Shown: one piece after another, positions 46,529-59,895 of the stretch
Numbering within the stretch: position 1 is the first letter of the stretch
Layout of the letters: each line of letters begins with the position of its first letter
Assembly (NCBI RefSeq): GCF_040833995.1
Contig: NZ_CP162137.1
Span: forward strand, 248,001 to 312,000
Source of the DNA: Leptospira sp. WS58.C1
GTDB taxonomy: Bacteria > Spirochaetota > Leptospiria > Leptospirales > Leptospiraceae
DNA length: 64,000 nucleotides
Reading direction: 5' to 3'
Made by a program: the position numbers and the translations under genes
The notes under the pieces: model-generated
The model's database searches: none
Seen by the model: the letters and a program-made list of their open reading frames with translations, nothing else
Told to the model about the DNA's origin: nothing

Positions 46529-46556
46529 TTCTGAACTTTCAATCTTTTGAAAATGA

Positions 46557-46587
46557 AAAGACCGGAGCGAAAACCCCGGTCTTTTTT
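46557..46587. terminator. Bidirectional intrinsic terminator
   Basis: AAAGACCGG / CCGGTCTTT stem (9 bp) with a 10-nt loop and T6 on the plus strand, between the polyampholyte gene and the convergent gcvP. Confidence 0.9.
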
Positions 46588-46612
46588 ATTATCTACGGAC
46601 TTTAAGAAAAAA

Positions 46613-49501
<2,889 letters not shown>

Positions 49502-49510
49502 TCTATTTTC

Positions 49511-49903
49511 CTAATCCAGTTTGCTCACGAATTCTCTGTAAGATTCGGGATCTAATAATTTCTCCAATTCGGAGGGGTTGAACCCTTTCACTCGGATCAT
49601 CCAAGACCCGAATGGGTCCGAATTCACTGCTGCCGGGTTTTTGGAAAGGTTGCCATTAACTTCGACTACTTCTCCGCTGATAGGAGCGTATAAATCTTCC
49701 GCTGCCTTTACGGATTCGATTGTTCCGAATGTATCTAGCTGTTTGATCGATTTTCCCACTTTTGGAAGGTCCACAAAAACGATATCTCCAAGTGCCGCTT
49801 GGGCATAGTCAGAGATCCCAATTAGTGCGGTATCTCCTTCTACCTTTACCCATTCGTGTTTTTCTGTGAACTTGTAGCCCGGAGGTGCGTTAGTTACTGC
49901 CAT
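49511..49903 (-). CDS. gcvH: Glycine cleavage system H protein
   Basis: 130 residues. The lipoyl-attachment Lys lies in '[21 protein letters not shown]', the conserved ESVKA hairpin; '[14 protein letters not shown]' and '[14 protein letters not shown]' are the other family blocks. It shuttles the aminomethyl intermediate between GcvP, GcvT and dihydrolipoyl dehydrogenase (not in this window). AAGGA lies 7 nt before the ATG. Confidence 0.98.
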   Translation of the reverse strand: MAVTNAPPGYKFTEKHEWVKVEGDTALIGISDYAQAALGDIVFVDLPKVGKSIKQLDTFGTIESVKAAEDLYAPISGEVVEVNGNLSKNPAAVNSDPFGSWMIRVKGFNPSELEKLLDPESYREFVSKLD

Positions 49904-49918
49904 TTGAAAATCCTTAGT

Positions 49919-51031
49919 TTAATTTTTCCGAATGCTTCCCGGAATGAAAGATTGGGTGAATATGATTGCGGACTTTGCTTGTCCTCTGATCTCGATTTGG
50001 ATCGATTCTCCATGTTTGATCTTTTCAGAATCTACGAGCGCAAGCCCTATTCCTTTTTTTAAGGAAGGGGAGAAGGTACCGGAAGTCGTGATACCTATAT
50101 TTTTACCGTTCGAATCCAAGACAGGCATATTCTCTCTTGGGACTCCAGCTTCCTGAAGTTCGAAGGCCACGACCTTTTTTTTAGGTCCTTCTTTTTTTTC
50201 TGAGATGATCTCTTGGTATTTTGGATAAGGTGTTTTCTTTTCTTTTACGATCCAGCCTATGCCGGACTCGTTTGGACTTCTATTCTCGTCCAACTCATGA
50301 CCATAAAGAGGATATTTTGCTTCTATCCTAAGTGTGTCTCTCGCGCCTAAACCTACGGGAAGAAGTCCGTCTTTTTTTCCGAATTCCAAGAGTTCCTTCC
50401 AGATCTTGACACCCGTTGCATTGGAGCTATAAATCTCGAATCCGTCTTCGCCAGTATAACCTGTCCTAGAAAGGATGAGATCCTCTCCTGAAAAGGGGAA
50501 TAACACGAATTTATAATATCCGATATGACTTAGATCCGATTGGAAATAAGAAGAAAGAATGGGATCCGCTTTGGGTCCTTGGATAGCGATCTGATGCCAG
50601 TTTGCACTTTGGTTCTCTAACTTTACGGAACTCGGAACGTATTTTTTTAGATACTCGTAAACCGAATCCACATTGGATGCGTTTGCACAGATCATGTATT
50701 TTTGATCGTTGAACTTGTAGAGGGTGATATCGTCTACCAGTCCGCCTTTCTCATTGATGATCGCGTTATACTGCACTTGTCCATCCGTTAGAGAAGAAAC
50801 CGAATTGCAGGTAACGGATTCCAGAAAACCGAGGGTGATGTCGGGCGGACCTTCGACAAAAATTTCTCCCATATGAGAAACGTCGAATAGACCGGCAGCT
50901 TGTCTAGTCGCTGTATGCTCGGCTATGATTCCTGAATATTGAACAGGCATATCCCAACCGCCGAAAGGGATCATCTTAGCGCCTAAAAGTTTATGCTCCT
51001 CATACAGAGGTGTGGTTTTCCATTGGGACAT
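49919..51031 (-). CDS. gcvT: Glycine cleavage system aminomethyltransferase, T protein
   Basis: 370 residues. '[28 protein letters not shown]', '[11 protein letters not shown]', '[14 protein letters not shown]' and '[23 protein letters not shown]' are standard GcvT blocks. It releases ammonia and gives 5,10-methylene-THF. First gene of gcvTHP. No good ribosome site precedes the ATG. I looked for a glycine riboswitch in the 170-nt leader and did not recognise one. Confidence 0.97.
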   Translation of the reverse strand: MSQWKTTPLYEEHKLLGAKMIPFGGWDMPVQYSGIIAEHTATRQAAGLFDVSHMGEIFVEGPPDITLGFLESVTCNSVSSLTDGQVQYNAIINEKGGLVDDITLYKFNDQKYMICANASNVDSVYEYLKKYVPSSVKLENQSANWHQIAIQGPKADPILSSYFQSDLSHIGYYKFVLFPFSGEDLILSRTGYTGEDGFEIYSSNATGVKIWKELLEFGKKDGLLPVGLGARDTLRIEAKYPLYGHELDENRSPNESGIGWIVKEKKTPYPKYQEIISEKKEGPKKKVVAFELQEAGVPRENMPVLDSNGKNIGITTSGTFSPSLKKGIGLALVDSEKIKHGESIQIEIRGQAKSAIIFTQSFIPGSIRKN

Positions 51032-51201
51032 AAGCGTTTGGGGCCATCATTTCATCATAGTCCCTAGGGAAAAACAATTTTAGGCCCCTTTAAAAAAGAT
51101 TTAAAGGCTTTCTTTAGAACGGTTCGAGAAGAAGGTCCCGGGTTCGGTAAGCGCTCCAACAAATCTCACACTGACGAAATTTGGGCGGCAGAGTTAAGAG
51201 A

Positions 51202-51669
51202 TCATTCTTTCAATTTTTTTCTGACATAGATCACTTTGTCTACTTCAGCTATGAGTTTGCCGGTCTTTATATCTACGACCTGCGCGGTGAAAGTAACGTC
51301 CATTTTTCTTTTGCGATCCGTTTCTTCTTTGATCTTTTGTATTTTTTCCTTAGGGATATGGAACTCTGCTCTTACGGTTCCTTCTCCCGGCTTGAGGAAT
51401 CTTATTGTCGCTGCTTTGTCCCAGACTAAATATCCGGGTCCTAAATGTTCGATCAGGATCAACATATAAAAAGGATCGCACATGGAGTAAAGAGATCCTC
51501 CGAATTGTGTTCCCACGTAGTTCTTATTAAAAGGAGTGAGTTTCATTGTGGTGGAGAATAAGGTTCTCTCTTTATTCAAGGCTTTTACCTTGATCCCGGC
51601 TCCAAAATAAGGAGGGTAGAAATTGAAAAAATGAAATTTAAGTCTTTGTAAAAAACCCGGTTGGGACAT
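51202..51669 (-). CDS. DUF4442 hotdog-fold protein (thioesterase-like)
   Basis: 155 residues from ATG 51669, with AGGAA 6 nt upstream. '[33 protein letters not shown]' is the helix-containing core of the DUF4442 hotdog family, related to acyl-CoA thioesterases of the PaaI type, though the usual catalytic acidic/Asn residue is not certain. Probably cytoplasmic fatty-acyl metabolism. Confidence 0.82.
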   Translation of the reverse strand: MSQPGFLQRLKFHFFNFYPPYFGAGIKVKALNKERTLFSTTMKLTPFNKNYVGTQFGGSLYSMCDPFYMLILIEHLGPGYLVWDKAATIRFLKPGEGTVRAEFHIPKEKIQKIKEETDRKRKMDVTFTAQVVDIKTGKLIAEVDKVIYVRKKLKE

Positions 51670-51863
51670 AGAAGATTCCTGATCTTTATTTCTAATTTTG
51701 TCCCAAACTAATAGGAGGCTCAAAAATCCGAGCTATTTTTGAAGAATATAATTGGTTTGTAAGACGGATCGATATCATACTCATATCCGAAAATTCTTGC
51801 TAAGAACGTACCCTTCTGATAGCAAGTAGAGGCTAAAATTTATACAGAATTCCCGGAGGGGGA

Positions 51864-53888
51864 ATGAACCCGAATCAAATTGTGAAGAAAATCCAACCCT
51901 ACCTAATTTCGATCCTTCTAATCTATTCCGTTATTTCTTGCGGAACCGTTGCCGAATATAAGATCGCATATAAAAAGCCGGAAGTAATCTCCAAAACCAG
52001 AGGACTGGTTGCGGGAATTTCCAAGGTGGACTTAACTCCTCCTCCCGGTTTACCTTTGGCAGGTTATTCCAAAATGGCCGAGACCGAAAAAGGTTTCCGC
52101 ACCCGTCTTTATGCTAGGATTTTCTATATTAGAAAAGATGCAAATGAACCTGTTGTATTGATCCAAAGCGATCTTCTTTCCGGATCTCTTTTGATCCATC
52201 ACTTGTTAGCGGAACGTTTGGCATCAAAAACGGATATTTCCTTTGGTGGAATCGTATTTGCCGGAACACATACTCATTCCGCTCCAGCTAACTTTTACGA
52301 TAATAATTTTTACAACGAATTCGCTTCAAATAAACCTGGATTCGATAAGGGTTGGACCGAGTTCGTACTGGATCGTTTGACGAGTGGGGTAGAAGAAGCT
52401 TACAAGTCCGCAAAGCCGGCTAAGATCGCATCCGGAAAAACAGCTATTTGGGGACTGACCAGAAACAGATCCTTGGATGCCTACCGCGCTAATAAAAATT
52501 CAGGATTCGAGGAATTAAAACCCGAGATCCAATACCAAGCAATCAATCCCGATCTAGTAATGATCCGTATCGATGCACAAGACAAAGACGGAAGATATAA
52601 ACCTCTCGGGGCATTCTCCACATTCTCCGTACATGGGACCACAGTTCCGGATTCCAACGATGTTGCAAACGCAGATGTGTTTGCTTACCCAACTCGGATT
52701 TTAGAAAAGAAGATACGTAAAGATTTTAAACCAAGCTGGGATCCGATCCATGCTCTGAACAATTCCACGCATGGGGACAACTCTCCCGATTATCGCGAAG
52801 ACATGCAAGGTTTTATAGAATCCCGAAGAATAGGAGAAGCAATCGGAGAAGAAGCGGCCAAACTTTTCGATTCCTTGCAAAATTCTTTAAGTACGGATGT
52901 GAATCTTTCCTTTAATACAAGAGAAGTAGATCTATACGAAAACCAAAAGATAGGAGACGCTGAAATTTGTGATCGTCCTTATGTGGGAACCGCATTAACG
53001 GGTGGAGCAGAAGACGGACTTACACCGGTGCTGAACTGGTTGCCATTCTTTGCGGAAGGTTGGCCTCGTTGGTTTTTGACTGGCGGCTGCCAAGGTCATA
53101 AAAGGATCGTAGGTTTCAAATATCTGCAACCCATCGTTTTACCTAAATCCAAATTCCCTCATAAACTCCTTTTGCAGTCCGTGAAAATTGCGGATACACT
53201 TCTTCTTCCTGTTCCTTTCGAAGTTACTAAAGAATCCGGCAAAAGATTTGTGGATGAGGCATTAAAATCCAGTTCTCAACCGATCAAAAACGCATCCGTG
53301 ATCAGTTGTGCAAACGGATATTTCGGTTATGTAACTACTGCCGAAGAATACACCCGCCAACATTATGAAGGTGGTCATACTCTGTATGGTCCAGGCACTC
53401 AACCGTTCTTACAGGCACATCTTGCAGACTTGACCAAAAATCTTCCTGCAGCAGGAGGAAAAGAATCTTTTCCTGCTTCTTGGAATTACGAATTGGATCG
53501 CTCCGATCGTTATCCTGAAACTGAAAAATCGGAAGGAGTAAGGGAATTGGTGGATTCTCCCGAGCTGATCTTAGCGGAAGAAAATCTGGAAAAACATTGG
53601 GTCTTCCGTTATAAAGATGTGGGTAGTTCTGAAATTTCCTTACATGAATCCTTAATTTCTATTGAATACAAAGAAGGTGCTTCCGATTGGAAAGAATTAA
53701 TTCAGGATGGAGAACCCGTAGACGATAAGGGAGTGGATATAGAAATCAGGAAAACTTCCAATTCCGGCAAAGGAATGGCAGTTTACCAAGTTCGTTGGTA
53801 CAACCCGGAACAAAATGCAAAACGAAAATATAGATTTGTAATCCATCCTCGTGCAGGCCAGGCCAAGTTCGTTTCTCCGGAATTCTGA
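51864..53888 (+). CDS. Neutral/alkaline ceramidase-like lipoprotein
   Basis: 674 residues, AGGGGG before the ATG. A hydrophobic N-terminus ends in 'YSVISC', a lipobox with Cys27. The neutral ceramidase N-terminal domain follows: 'AGISKVDLTPPPGLPLAGY', zinc ligands in 'AGTHTHSAPANF' and 'FSVHGTTVP', and 'THGDNSPD', where Ser307 matches the nucleophile of the GDxSPN motif. The C-terminal domain is shorter and beta-rich ('YRFVIHPRAGQAK'). Neutral ceramidases hydrolyse the amide of ceramide. A surface or periplasmic lipoprotein form could act on host or environmental sphingolipids, next to the sphingomyelinases known in some Leptospira (inference). Confidence 0.87.
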   Translation: MNPNQIVKKIQPYLISILLIYSVISCGTVAEYKIAYKKPEVISKTRGLVAGISKVDLTPPPGLPLAGYSKMAETEKGFRTRLYARIFYIRKDANEPVVLIQSDLLSGSLLIHHLLAERLASKTDISFGGIVFAGTHTHSAPANFYDNNFYNEFASNKPGFDKGWTEFVLDRLTSGVEEAYKSAKPAKIASGKTAIWGLTRNRSLDAYRANKNSGFEELKPEIQYQAINPDLVMIRIDAQDKDGRYKPLGAFSTFSVHGTTVPDSNDVANADVFAYPTRILEKKIRKDFKPSWDPIHALNNSTHGDNSPDYREDMQGFIESRRIGEAIGEEAAKLFDSLQNSLSTDVNLSFNTREVDLYENQKIGDAEICDRPYVGTALTGGAEDGLTPVLNWLPFFAEGWPRWFLTGGCQGHKRIVGFKYLQPIVLPKSKFPHKLLLQSVKIADTLLLPVPFEVTKESGKRFVDEALKSSSQPIKNASVISCANGYFGYVTTAEEYTRQHYEGGHTLYGPGTQPFLQAHLADLTKNLPAAGGKESFPASWNYELDRSDRYPETEKSEGVRELVDSPELILAEENLEKHWVFRYKDVGSSEISLHESLISIEYKEGASDWKELIQDGEPVDDKGVDIEIRKTSNSGKGMAVYQVRWYNPEQNAKRKYRFVIHPRAGQAKFVSPEF

Positions 53889-53987
53889 TCAAATTTTTGA
53901 CTTTGCGTGAGGATTTGATCTTGCGCAAAGTTTTCCTCTCTCAACTTTTTCCCTTTCCCGGAGAATCGATTTTAAAAGGATATCTCT

Positions 53988-55211
53988 ATGGATTGGAAAA
54001 TTTCCAAGTTTAAATCGGGCAAACCTCTCCGATGGGAATTTCTAATTCCTCCCGGTTCTGCTAGAGAAACGGAAACTTTGCTTTCTCAAATTGTTTCCGA
54101 TCCATTTCTTCCTAGAAATCATACTCCCGAGTTTAAGGTCTTTCCGGAGAAGTTCGTATTAGAAAAAACGAATTTTCGTCAAGCGTTGGAAGTATTAGTG
54201 AGAATTCCCTGGATCCGGGATTTTCGTTTGAACCTGGGCAAATTCACTTTAGATGAAAAATTTACCTTCTCCGGTTTGATTGAAACTTTGAGAGAAAATG
54301 AAATTTTACCGGAAGGTTGGGGAATAAACTTCCATCCGCAAGTGCGGGGAAGAAAAGAAATCTCCAGAGAAGAACTACGTTCTTTTTGGGAAGAGTCGTA
54401 TCCTGAATTCGGAGATCCAAATCCGAAGAACACCGAACTAAACGCGCTTGCTCTGGGAGATAGTATTATACTTTCTTTAAGTTTAGCTGGCGCTCCTATT
54501 TTCCAAAGAGGAAATTTTAAACCTTTATCCAAATCAGCGCCGGTCAGGGAAGATACTGCCGCCTTTCTTTTACATTTGTTAAAAAGGCAGATGCCGGAGC
54601 CGGATGCTGTTTTGGTACCTTTTGCCGGTTCGGGAACATTTATCTGGGAATCCGCTTCTTTACTTTTTAAATTAGGTTTCCCTCATTTGGATCGAGACTA
54701 TATGTTCCAAGAGATGAGGGAATTCCCCTCACCTAGTTGGGAATTTTTGAAACGTAAGATCGGTCCGGAAGAAGGAAGTAAAAAACACATATTTTGGTAC
54801 AATGATTCCGAGCCCGAAATTTTTTCCTATCTAAACGATCGAAAAGAAGAATATCAGAAATTTATAAAACAATTTCCGTTAAATCCGGAAAATCGATTTA
54901 TTGGGATAGAAGGGGACTTCTTTTCCTTATCTCCAAGAGAAGTCTGGGAATCCGCAGGAAGACCCGAAAAGATCTGGATGCCTCTTAATCCACCTTACGG
55001 TTTGAGAATACAAAAAGGTTCCGATCTGGGATTGTACAGACGTATTGCGGAGACTCTAAAAGTTTGGTGGGAACTTCCGGGAGAAATTTCCGGTTTTATT
55101 CTTTGTCCTGATGAAGAGACCTGGTCCTCTTTTTTGAAAGGAATTCATTCCAAATTACAAACAGTTCATATTACCCACGGTGGCCTGGACCTTCGGGCGG
55201 TTTATTTTTGA
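53988..55211 (+). CDS. THUMP-type RNA methyltransferase (RlmL/YcbY-like)
   Basis: 407 residues. The C-terminal half is a Rossmann methyltransferase with 'APVREDTAAFLL', the SAM loop 'LVPFAGSGTFIWE' and the catalytic 'NPPYG' motif of N-methyltransferases acting on guanine/adenine exocyclic amines. The N-terminal ~150 residues correspond to the NFLD/THUMP RNA-binding part but are diverged. Likely an rRNA or tRNA N2-guanosine methyltransferase. The target cannot be assigned. Confidence 0.85.
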   Translation: MDWKISKFKSGKPLRWEFLIPPGSARETETLLSQIVSDPFLPRNHTPEFKVFPEKFVLEKTNFRQALEVLVRIPWIRDFRLNLGKFTLDEKFTFSGLIETLRENEILPEGWGINFHPQVRGRKEISREELRSFWEESYPEFGDPNPKNTELNALALGDSIILSLSLAGAPIFQRGNFKPLSKSAPVREDTAAFLLHLLKRQMPEPDAVLVPFAGSGTFIWESASLLFKLGFPHLDRDYMFQEMREFPSPSWEFLKRKIGPEEGSKKHIFWYNDSEPEIFSYLNDRKEEYQKFIKQFPLNPENRFIGIEGDFFSLSPREVWESAGRPEKIWMPLNPPYGLRIQKGSDLGLYRRIAETLKVWWELPGEISGFILCPDEETWSSFLKGIHSKLQTVHITHGGLDLRAVYF

Positions 55212-55290
55212 TTAAAGTAGAAGGGAATTTTCCTCCGTTCAGATCCGTTTTTTCCTTTTAGGATAGGAATTAAAAGAGCAGAATGCCCTC

Positions 55291-56319
55291 ATGATTCGCT
55301 CCGTTTATCGAGTCGATACCAAAGGTTCCTTAGATTCTTTGGAAAGAAGAGAAGAGGAACTTCCACCTCCTGGGGACAATGAAGTCACAGTAGAGATCCG
55401 TGCGATTGGTTTGAATTTTGCCGATATTTTCGCGATTCAAGGATTGTATAGTGCGACACCAAAAGGTTCTTTTATTCCGGGTTTGGAATATTCCGGTAAG
55501 GTAGTAGCTGTCGGTAAGAAAGTCAAAAATTTCAAGAAGAACGATAAGGTCATGGGAGTGACCCGATTCGGAGCATACGCGGATTATATAAATATTGATT
55601 CCAGATATATTTTTCCACTTCCACCCAAATGGAGTTTTGAGCAAGGGGCAGGGTTTTTAGTCCAAGGACTTACCGCATATTATGCTCTTCTTCCCTTAGG
55701 AGATCTCAGAAAAGGACAGAATGTTTTGATCCATAGCGCAGCAGGAGGAGTAGGGATCTACGCCAACCGTATCGCTAAAAAATTCGGAGCTTGGACTTTG
55801 GGTTCTGTTGGAAACCATTCTAAAATTTCTCTATTGGAGAAAGAAGGTTATGATGCTTGGATCATTCGATCTTCTCGCTTTCCGGAAGAGCTAAAAACTG
55901 CACTTGGTGGAAGGGAATTACATCTGGTGTTAGAATGTATTGGCGGCAAAATTTTCAAGGCGAGTTACGATGCTCTTTCTCCTATGGGTCGGATAGTGGT
56001 TTACGGCTCCGCTTCTTTTATGAGCCAAGGAGATAAGGTGAATTGGCTGACTTTGGCTTGGAGATATTTGACCAGACCTAAAGTGGACACTTTAGAAATC
56101 GTATCCGACAATAAGGCTGTGATGGGATTCAACCTAATCTGGTTGTACGAAAAAATCGACGAACTAACCGTTCATCTTAAAGCTCTTTTAAAATTAAATT
56201 TGGAACCACCTCATATCGGTTCCGTATATCCTTTTGTGGACCTTCCGGAAGCAGTCCGGCATTTCCAAACTGGAAATACTACTGGTAAAGTGGTGATTAC
56301 TGTCGAATCCGGAAAATGA
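55291..56319 (+). CDS. Zinc-free medium-chain dehydrogenase / quinone oxidoreductase (VAT1-like)
   Basis: 342 residues. '[37 protein letters not shown]' and '[18 protein letters not shown]' (NADPH loop) place it in the quinone oxidoreductase branch of the MDR superfamily; the zinc-ligand Cys of alcohol dehydrogenases are missing. '[27 protein letters not shown]' is typical of the VAT-1 subgroup. Substrate unknown. Its TGA overlaps the next ATG by 4 nt. Confidence 0.88.
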   Translation: MIRSVYRVDTKGSLDSLERREEELPPPGDNEVTVEIRAIGLNFADIFAIQGLYSATPKGSFIPGLEYSGKVVAVGKKVKNFKKNDKVMGVTRFGAYADYINIDSRYIFPLPPKWSFEQGAGFLVQGLTAYYALLPLGDLRKGQNVLIHSAAGGVGIYANRIAKKFGAWTLGSVGNHSKISLLEKEGYDAWIIRSSRFPEELKTALGGRELHLVLECIGGKIFKASYDALSPMGRIVVYGSASFMSQGDKVNWLTLAWRYLTRPKVDTLEIVSDNKAVMGFNLIWLYEKIDELTVHLKALLKLNLEPPHIGSVYPFVDLPEAVRHFQTGNTTGKVVITVESGK

Positions 56320-57257
56320 CAAACCGAACGGAAACAAACGAACTTTCTTTACTACTACAACGTTCCAAGGATCGTTTCGAAAATTATTTAGAAGACGAAG
56401 TATATCCCCTTTTTAAAAAAGAATCCGCTCCTGAACTTGCGGCTGCAATGGAATATAGCCTGAGAGCCGGGGGAAAAAGATTAAGACCTATTCTTGCATT
56501 TGCTTCTTTTGGGAGGATAGATCAGGATTCTCTTTCGATTGGAGCTGCCTTAGAATTTGTCCATACCTATAGTTTGATCCATGATGATCTTCCTAGTATG
56601 GACGACGATGATTTTAGAAGAGGAAAACCTTCCCTTCATAAACAATTTTCGGAAGCTACGGCAATCCTTGCAGGAGATGCATTGCAGGCGTATGCGTTTG
56701 ATTGGCTGACCCGAATCGTTTCTTCCGATAAAAATTTGCATAAAGATTTGGTCGGAACTTTGGCAAAAGGCGCCGGGGCCGCCGGAATGGTCTCCGGACA
56801 AATGTATGATCTACTATTAGAAAGAAATCCTTCTTCTTTAATTGGGACAAAAGAAGAGCTTCTTTCTAAAACTCATCGATTGAAAACCGGAGCATTGATC
56901 CAGGCTTCCTTTTTGATGGGAAATCGTCTGCGAGAAGACTATAAAGAAAGAGAAGTAACCATCTCCGAATACGGTACAAAGTTAGGATTATTATTTCAGA
57001 TCACGGATGATATTTTGGATATTGAAGGAACAAAAGAGGATTTGGGAAAAACTCCCGGCAAGGACGGAAAATCCGGAAAGATCACCTATCCTTCTTTGTA
57101 TGGAATGGAAACTTGTAAACGGATGGTTTCCGATCTGGTTTCAGAGTTGGAAGAATTAGGGACCGATCTGGATTCTTCTTCCTCTAAAAACGAAACTTCC
57201 GAATTTCCTGAATTCTTTCAATCCTTACCTTCTAACATTGGCAAAAGAAAAAATTAG
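56316..57257 (+). CDS. Polyprenyl diphosphate synthase (farnesyl/geranylgeranyl type)
   Basis: 313 residues. First Asp-rich motif '[19 protein letters not shown]' (with the two extra residues seen in bacterial FPP synthases), 'AGGKRLRP' substrate-binding stretch, and second Asp-rich motif 'ITDDILD'. It condenses IPP with allylic diphosphates for undecaprenyl and quinone side chains. Chain length is likely C15 (IspA) by motif pattern. Coupled to its neighbours: 4-nt overlap upstream, 20-nt overlap downstream. Confidence 0.9.
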   Translation: MTNRTETNELSLLLQRSKDRFENYLEDEVYPLFKKESAPELAAAMEYSLRAGGKRLRPILAFASFGRIDQDSLSIGAALEFVHTYSLIHDDLPSMDDDDFRRGKPSLHKQFSEATAILAGDALQAYAFDWLTRIVSSDKNLHKDLVGTLAKGAGAAGMVSGQMYDLLLERNPSSLIGTKEELLSKTHRLKTGALIQASFLMGNRLREDYKEREVTISEYGTKLGLLFQITDDILDIEGTKEDLGKTPGKDGKSGKITYPSLYGMETCKRMVSDLVSELEELGTDLDSSSSKNETSEFPEFFQSLPSNIGKRKN

Positions 57258-58020
57258 GCTAGATGATCTGCTCTTAAAAAAGGGTTTGGCTGAGGATATT
57301 TCCAAGGCCAGAAGTCTGATCTTATCCGGTTCCGTGCTCGTGAACGATAGAATGTCCGATAAGGTAGGCACTTTATTCGAAGAATCCGTTGAGATCCGGA
57401 TCAGAGAGATCATCCCGAAATATGTGAGTCGGGGAGCCTATAAACTCAAAGCTGCATTCAAAAAATGGAATATTTCCGTTCAGGGGAAACTCTGTATAGA
57501 TTGGGGAGCTTCTACCGGAGGATTCACTCAAGTCCTTTTGGAAGAAGGTGCTGACTTAGTATTCGCTTTCGATGTGGGCTACGGACAGATGGCTTCCAAG
57601 ATCGCAATGAACCCGAAGGTTTCCGTTCGAGATCGATTTCATATCAGAGATACTAGTTGGGAATTATTGTCTTCTTTGTGGGCGGAAAAAACGGAGAAAA
57701 AGTTTCCGGACGAGATCTTTCTCGTTATGGACTTAAGTTTTATTTCTCTTCGTACTGTTCTTCCCGTTCTTACCGAGCTCAAAACTAAAAATCCTAACGT
57801 TCGTTGGAATATAGTCAGTCTATTTAAACCTCAATTCGAAACAGAGTCCAGAAATTTGGAGAAAGGAGTCTTAAGAGATCCTTGGATACGTTGGAAAACG
57901 ATCCGTTCTTTTTTGCAGTTTCTGAAGAATGAAATTAAAGGTAAAAGAATAGGTTTAGAAGATTCCCCGATTACCGGGAGAGATGGTAACCGGGAAATCT
58001 TGGTATACTGGACCCTTTAG
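57238..58020 (+). CDS. tlyA: TlyA-family rRNA methyltransferase (annotated hemolysin A in Leptospira)
   Basis: 260 residues from TTG 57238, 20 nt inside the polyprenyl synthase gene. The S4 RNA-binding domain spans ~1-62 ('[26 protein letters not shown]'), followed by an FtsJ-like methyltransferase: 'YVSRGAYKLKAAF', SAM loop 'CIDWGASTGGFT', 'VMDLSFISL' and 'LFKPQFE', covering the K-D-K-E set. Related TlyA proteins methylate rRNA at cytidine 2'-OH and influence capreomycin sensitivity; the hemolysin label is historical. Confidence 0.92.
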   Translation: MAKEKIRLDDLLLKKGLAEDISKARSLILSGSVLVNDRMSDKVGTLFEESVEIRIREIIPKYVSRGAYKLKAAFKKWNISVQGKLCIDWGASTGGFTQVLLEEGADLVFAFDVGYGQMASKIAMNPKVSVRDRFHIRDTSWELLSSLWAEKTEKKFPDEIFLVMDLSFISLRTVLPVLTELKTKNPNVRWNIVSLFKPQFETESRNLEKGVLRDPWIRWKTIRSFLQFLKNEIKGKRIGLEDSPITGRDGNREILVYWTL

Positions 58021-58021
58021 C

Positions 58022-59599
58022 TTAACCGAAGGTCGCGTCTAGAACCATGGAGACTCTGGAGCCTATCCCCGGTTTTTTTGCTTTTCCGTCCGCACGAACG
58101 AATTCGTAATCGTTAGGACGAAGGAAGAATGTCCTGGCTTTAAATTCGAAAGTGAATCCTGGCCAAAGAGTGGTGTTTCTACCCGAGCTAGTATTGTACC
58201 AGCTTACACATCCCCCGGTCAACCAAACGGATTTACTTAGGCGTTTTTGGATCTCCGCATTATATCGATCCTGAACGTCTTTACGAACATCTATAAACTT
58301 TATGTTTTTATTAAGTAGATAACGAATTCCTTGTAAAGCATATTGCACTTGGGATTCTATCATCAGGATCATCGAACTATGTCCTAAACCGGTATTCGGG
58401 CCAACGATCATGAATAGATTCGGAAAACCGGACACTGTGGTTCCTAAGTATGCTTCCGCACCGTCTTCCCAAACATCCGCTAAAAGTTTTCCGTCTCTCC
58501 CTCTGATCTTAAAAGGGGAAACCGCTTCTGCCGCTTGGAAACCGGTGGCAAAAACGATGGCATCTACCTTATGTTCTACCCCGTCCTTTGTTCTTACTCC
58601 GGAAGCGGTGATTTCTTCTATACCTTCGGTAATTAATTCCACATTCTCTCTGTTCAACGCAGGGTAATAGTCGTTGGAAAGGAGGATACGTTTACACCCG
58701 ATCGTATAATTCGGAGTTAGCTTTTTCTTAAGTTCTTCGTTATGAATACTTTTATTGATAAAACTTTTAGCGAATTTCTCGAAAATTTTCATCAGCTTAG
58801 GATTGATTGCAAATGCCAATACTCCTATTTCGTTTATCCAATAGATCGCTTTTCTAAACAACCATCTTAACGGGGGAATAAATTTGAAGATCCCTTTTAC
58901 GGAACCGGAGATATTGCTGTCCGGTTTTGGGATAATCCAAGCTGGAGTTCTTTGGAAAAGTTTTAATGTTCCTACAATAGGTGCGATAGCAGGAACGATC
59001 TGGATTGCACTTGCTCCAGTTCCGATCACCGCTACCTTCTTCCCTTGGAGATTATAGCTATGATCCCATTGGGCGGAGTGAAATTTCGTTCCTTGAAACG
59101 TATTGATTCCTTTGATATTCGGAAGAACGGGTCTACTTAAACCACCTGTGCCACTTACCACTGATTTTGCTTTATAGGATTTCCCACTTGCAGTGTTAAT
59201 TTCCCAAAGGCCTGCCTTTTCATCGAAAAAAGCGCCACTCACTTCCGAATTTGTGCGGATGAAAGGGCGAATTCCAAATCGATCCGTGCATTCGTTCATG
59301 TAGTTTAGGATTTCTTCTTGGGGGCCGAAAAGTCGGGACCAATCCGATTTGGGAGCAAAAGAAAAGGAATATAAATGGGACTGAACATCGCAAGCAGCTC
59401 CCGGATAGGTATTGTCTCTCCAGGTTCCTCCGATCCCATTTCCTTTCTCCAAAATAACAAACGATTCTATTCCGGCTTGTTTCAAACGGATTCCCATACA
59501 AAGTCCCGCGAATCCGGTCCCAATGATGACTACATCATATACCTTTTCCGCTTGGGAGTTCTGATTGAGGCTCGGTCTTTCTAACGTCTGAGCTACCAT
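58022..59599 (-). CDS. Flavin-containing (Baeyer-Villiger-type) monooxygenase
   Basis: 525 residues. FAD motif 'VVIIGTGFAGLCMGIRL', the class B monooxygenase fingerprint 'FQGTKFHSAQWD' (FxGxxxHxxxWD), NADPH motif 'VAVIGTGASAIQI' and 'GCKRILLSNDYYPAL' are all in order. These enzymes insert oxygen next to a carbonyl or oxidise heteroatoms; substrate unknown. It converges with tlyA with only 1 nt between stops. The 296-nt divergent gap upstream (59600-59895) has promoter space and no other visible feature. Confidence 0.9.
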   Translation of the reverse strand: MVAQTLERPSLNQNSQAEKVYDVVIIGTGFAGLCMGIRLKQAGIESFVILEKGNGIGGTWRDNTYPGAACDVQSHLYSFSFAPKSDWSRLFGPQEEILNYMNECTDRFGIRPFIRTNSEVSGAFFDEKAGLWEINTASGKSYKAKSVVSGTGGLSRPVLPNIKGINTFQGTKFHSAQWDHSYNLQGKKVAVIGTGASAIQIVPAIAPIVGTLKLFQRTPAWIIPKPDSNISGSVKGIFKFIPPLRWLFRKAIYWINEIGVLAFAINPKLMKIFEKFAKSFINKSIHNEELKKKLTPNYTIGCKRILLSNDYYPALNRENVELITEGIEEITASGVRTKDGVEHKVDAIVFATGFQAAEAVSPFKIRGRDGKLLADVWEDGAEAYLGTTVSGFPNLFMIVGPNTGLGHSSMILMIESQVQYALQGIRYLLNKNIKFIDVRKDVQDRYNAEIQKRLSKSVWLTGGCVSWYNTSSGRNTTLWPGFTFEFKARTFFLRPNDYEFVRADGKAKKPGIGSRVSMVLDATFG

Positions 59600-59895
59600 T
59601 CTTCTTCTCTCCTCTAAACAATGTTTCCGGAGTTTCTCCGGTGTTTTGTTGGAAATATAGGATACTCGTTTTTTTGGAAAGGATCGTCCGATCTTAGAAT
59701 TTGATACTGGGAAATGTTAATAAATTCCGGAATCAGTAAGGAATTTCATTCTGATTGTATTCTCAGTTTTCTTTTGGAATCAATATTCCGGCATAGAACC
59801 TTTCAATCTTACAAAAAGTGCGAACCACTTTTCCTCTCTCTAACCGGTTCTTCTAAAGCAATGCGCTTGAAAATCAACTACAGGATGAATAGATT

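Noticed and set aside
51032..51201. Glycine riboswitch upstream of gcvT
   Set aside because: The leader does not show the conserved aptamer core; a covariance search would settle it.
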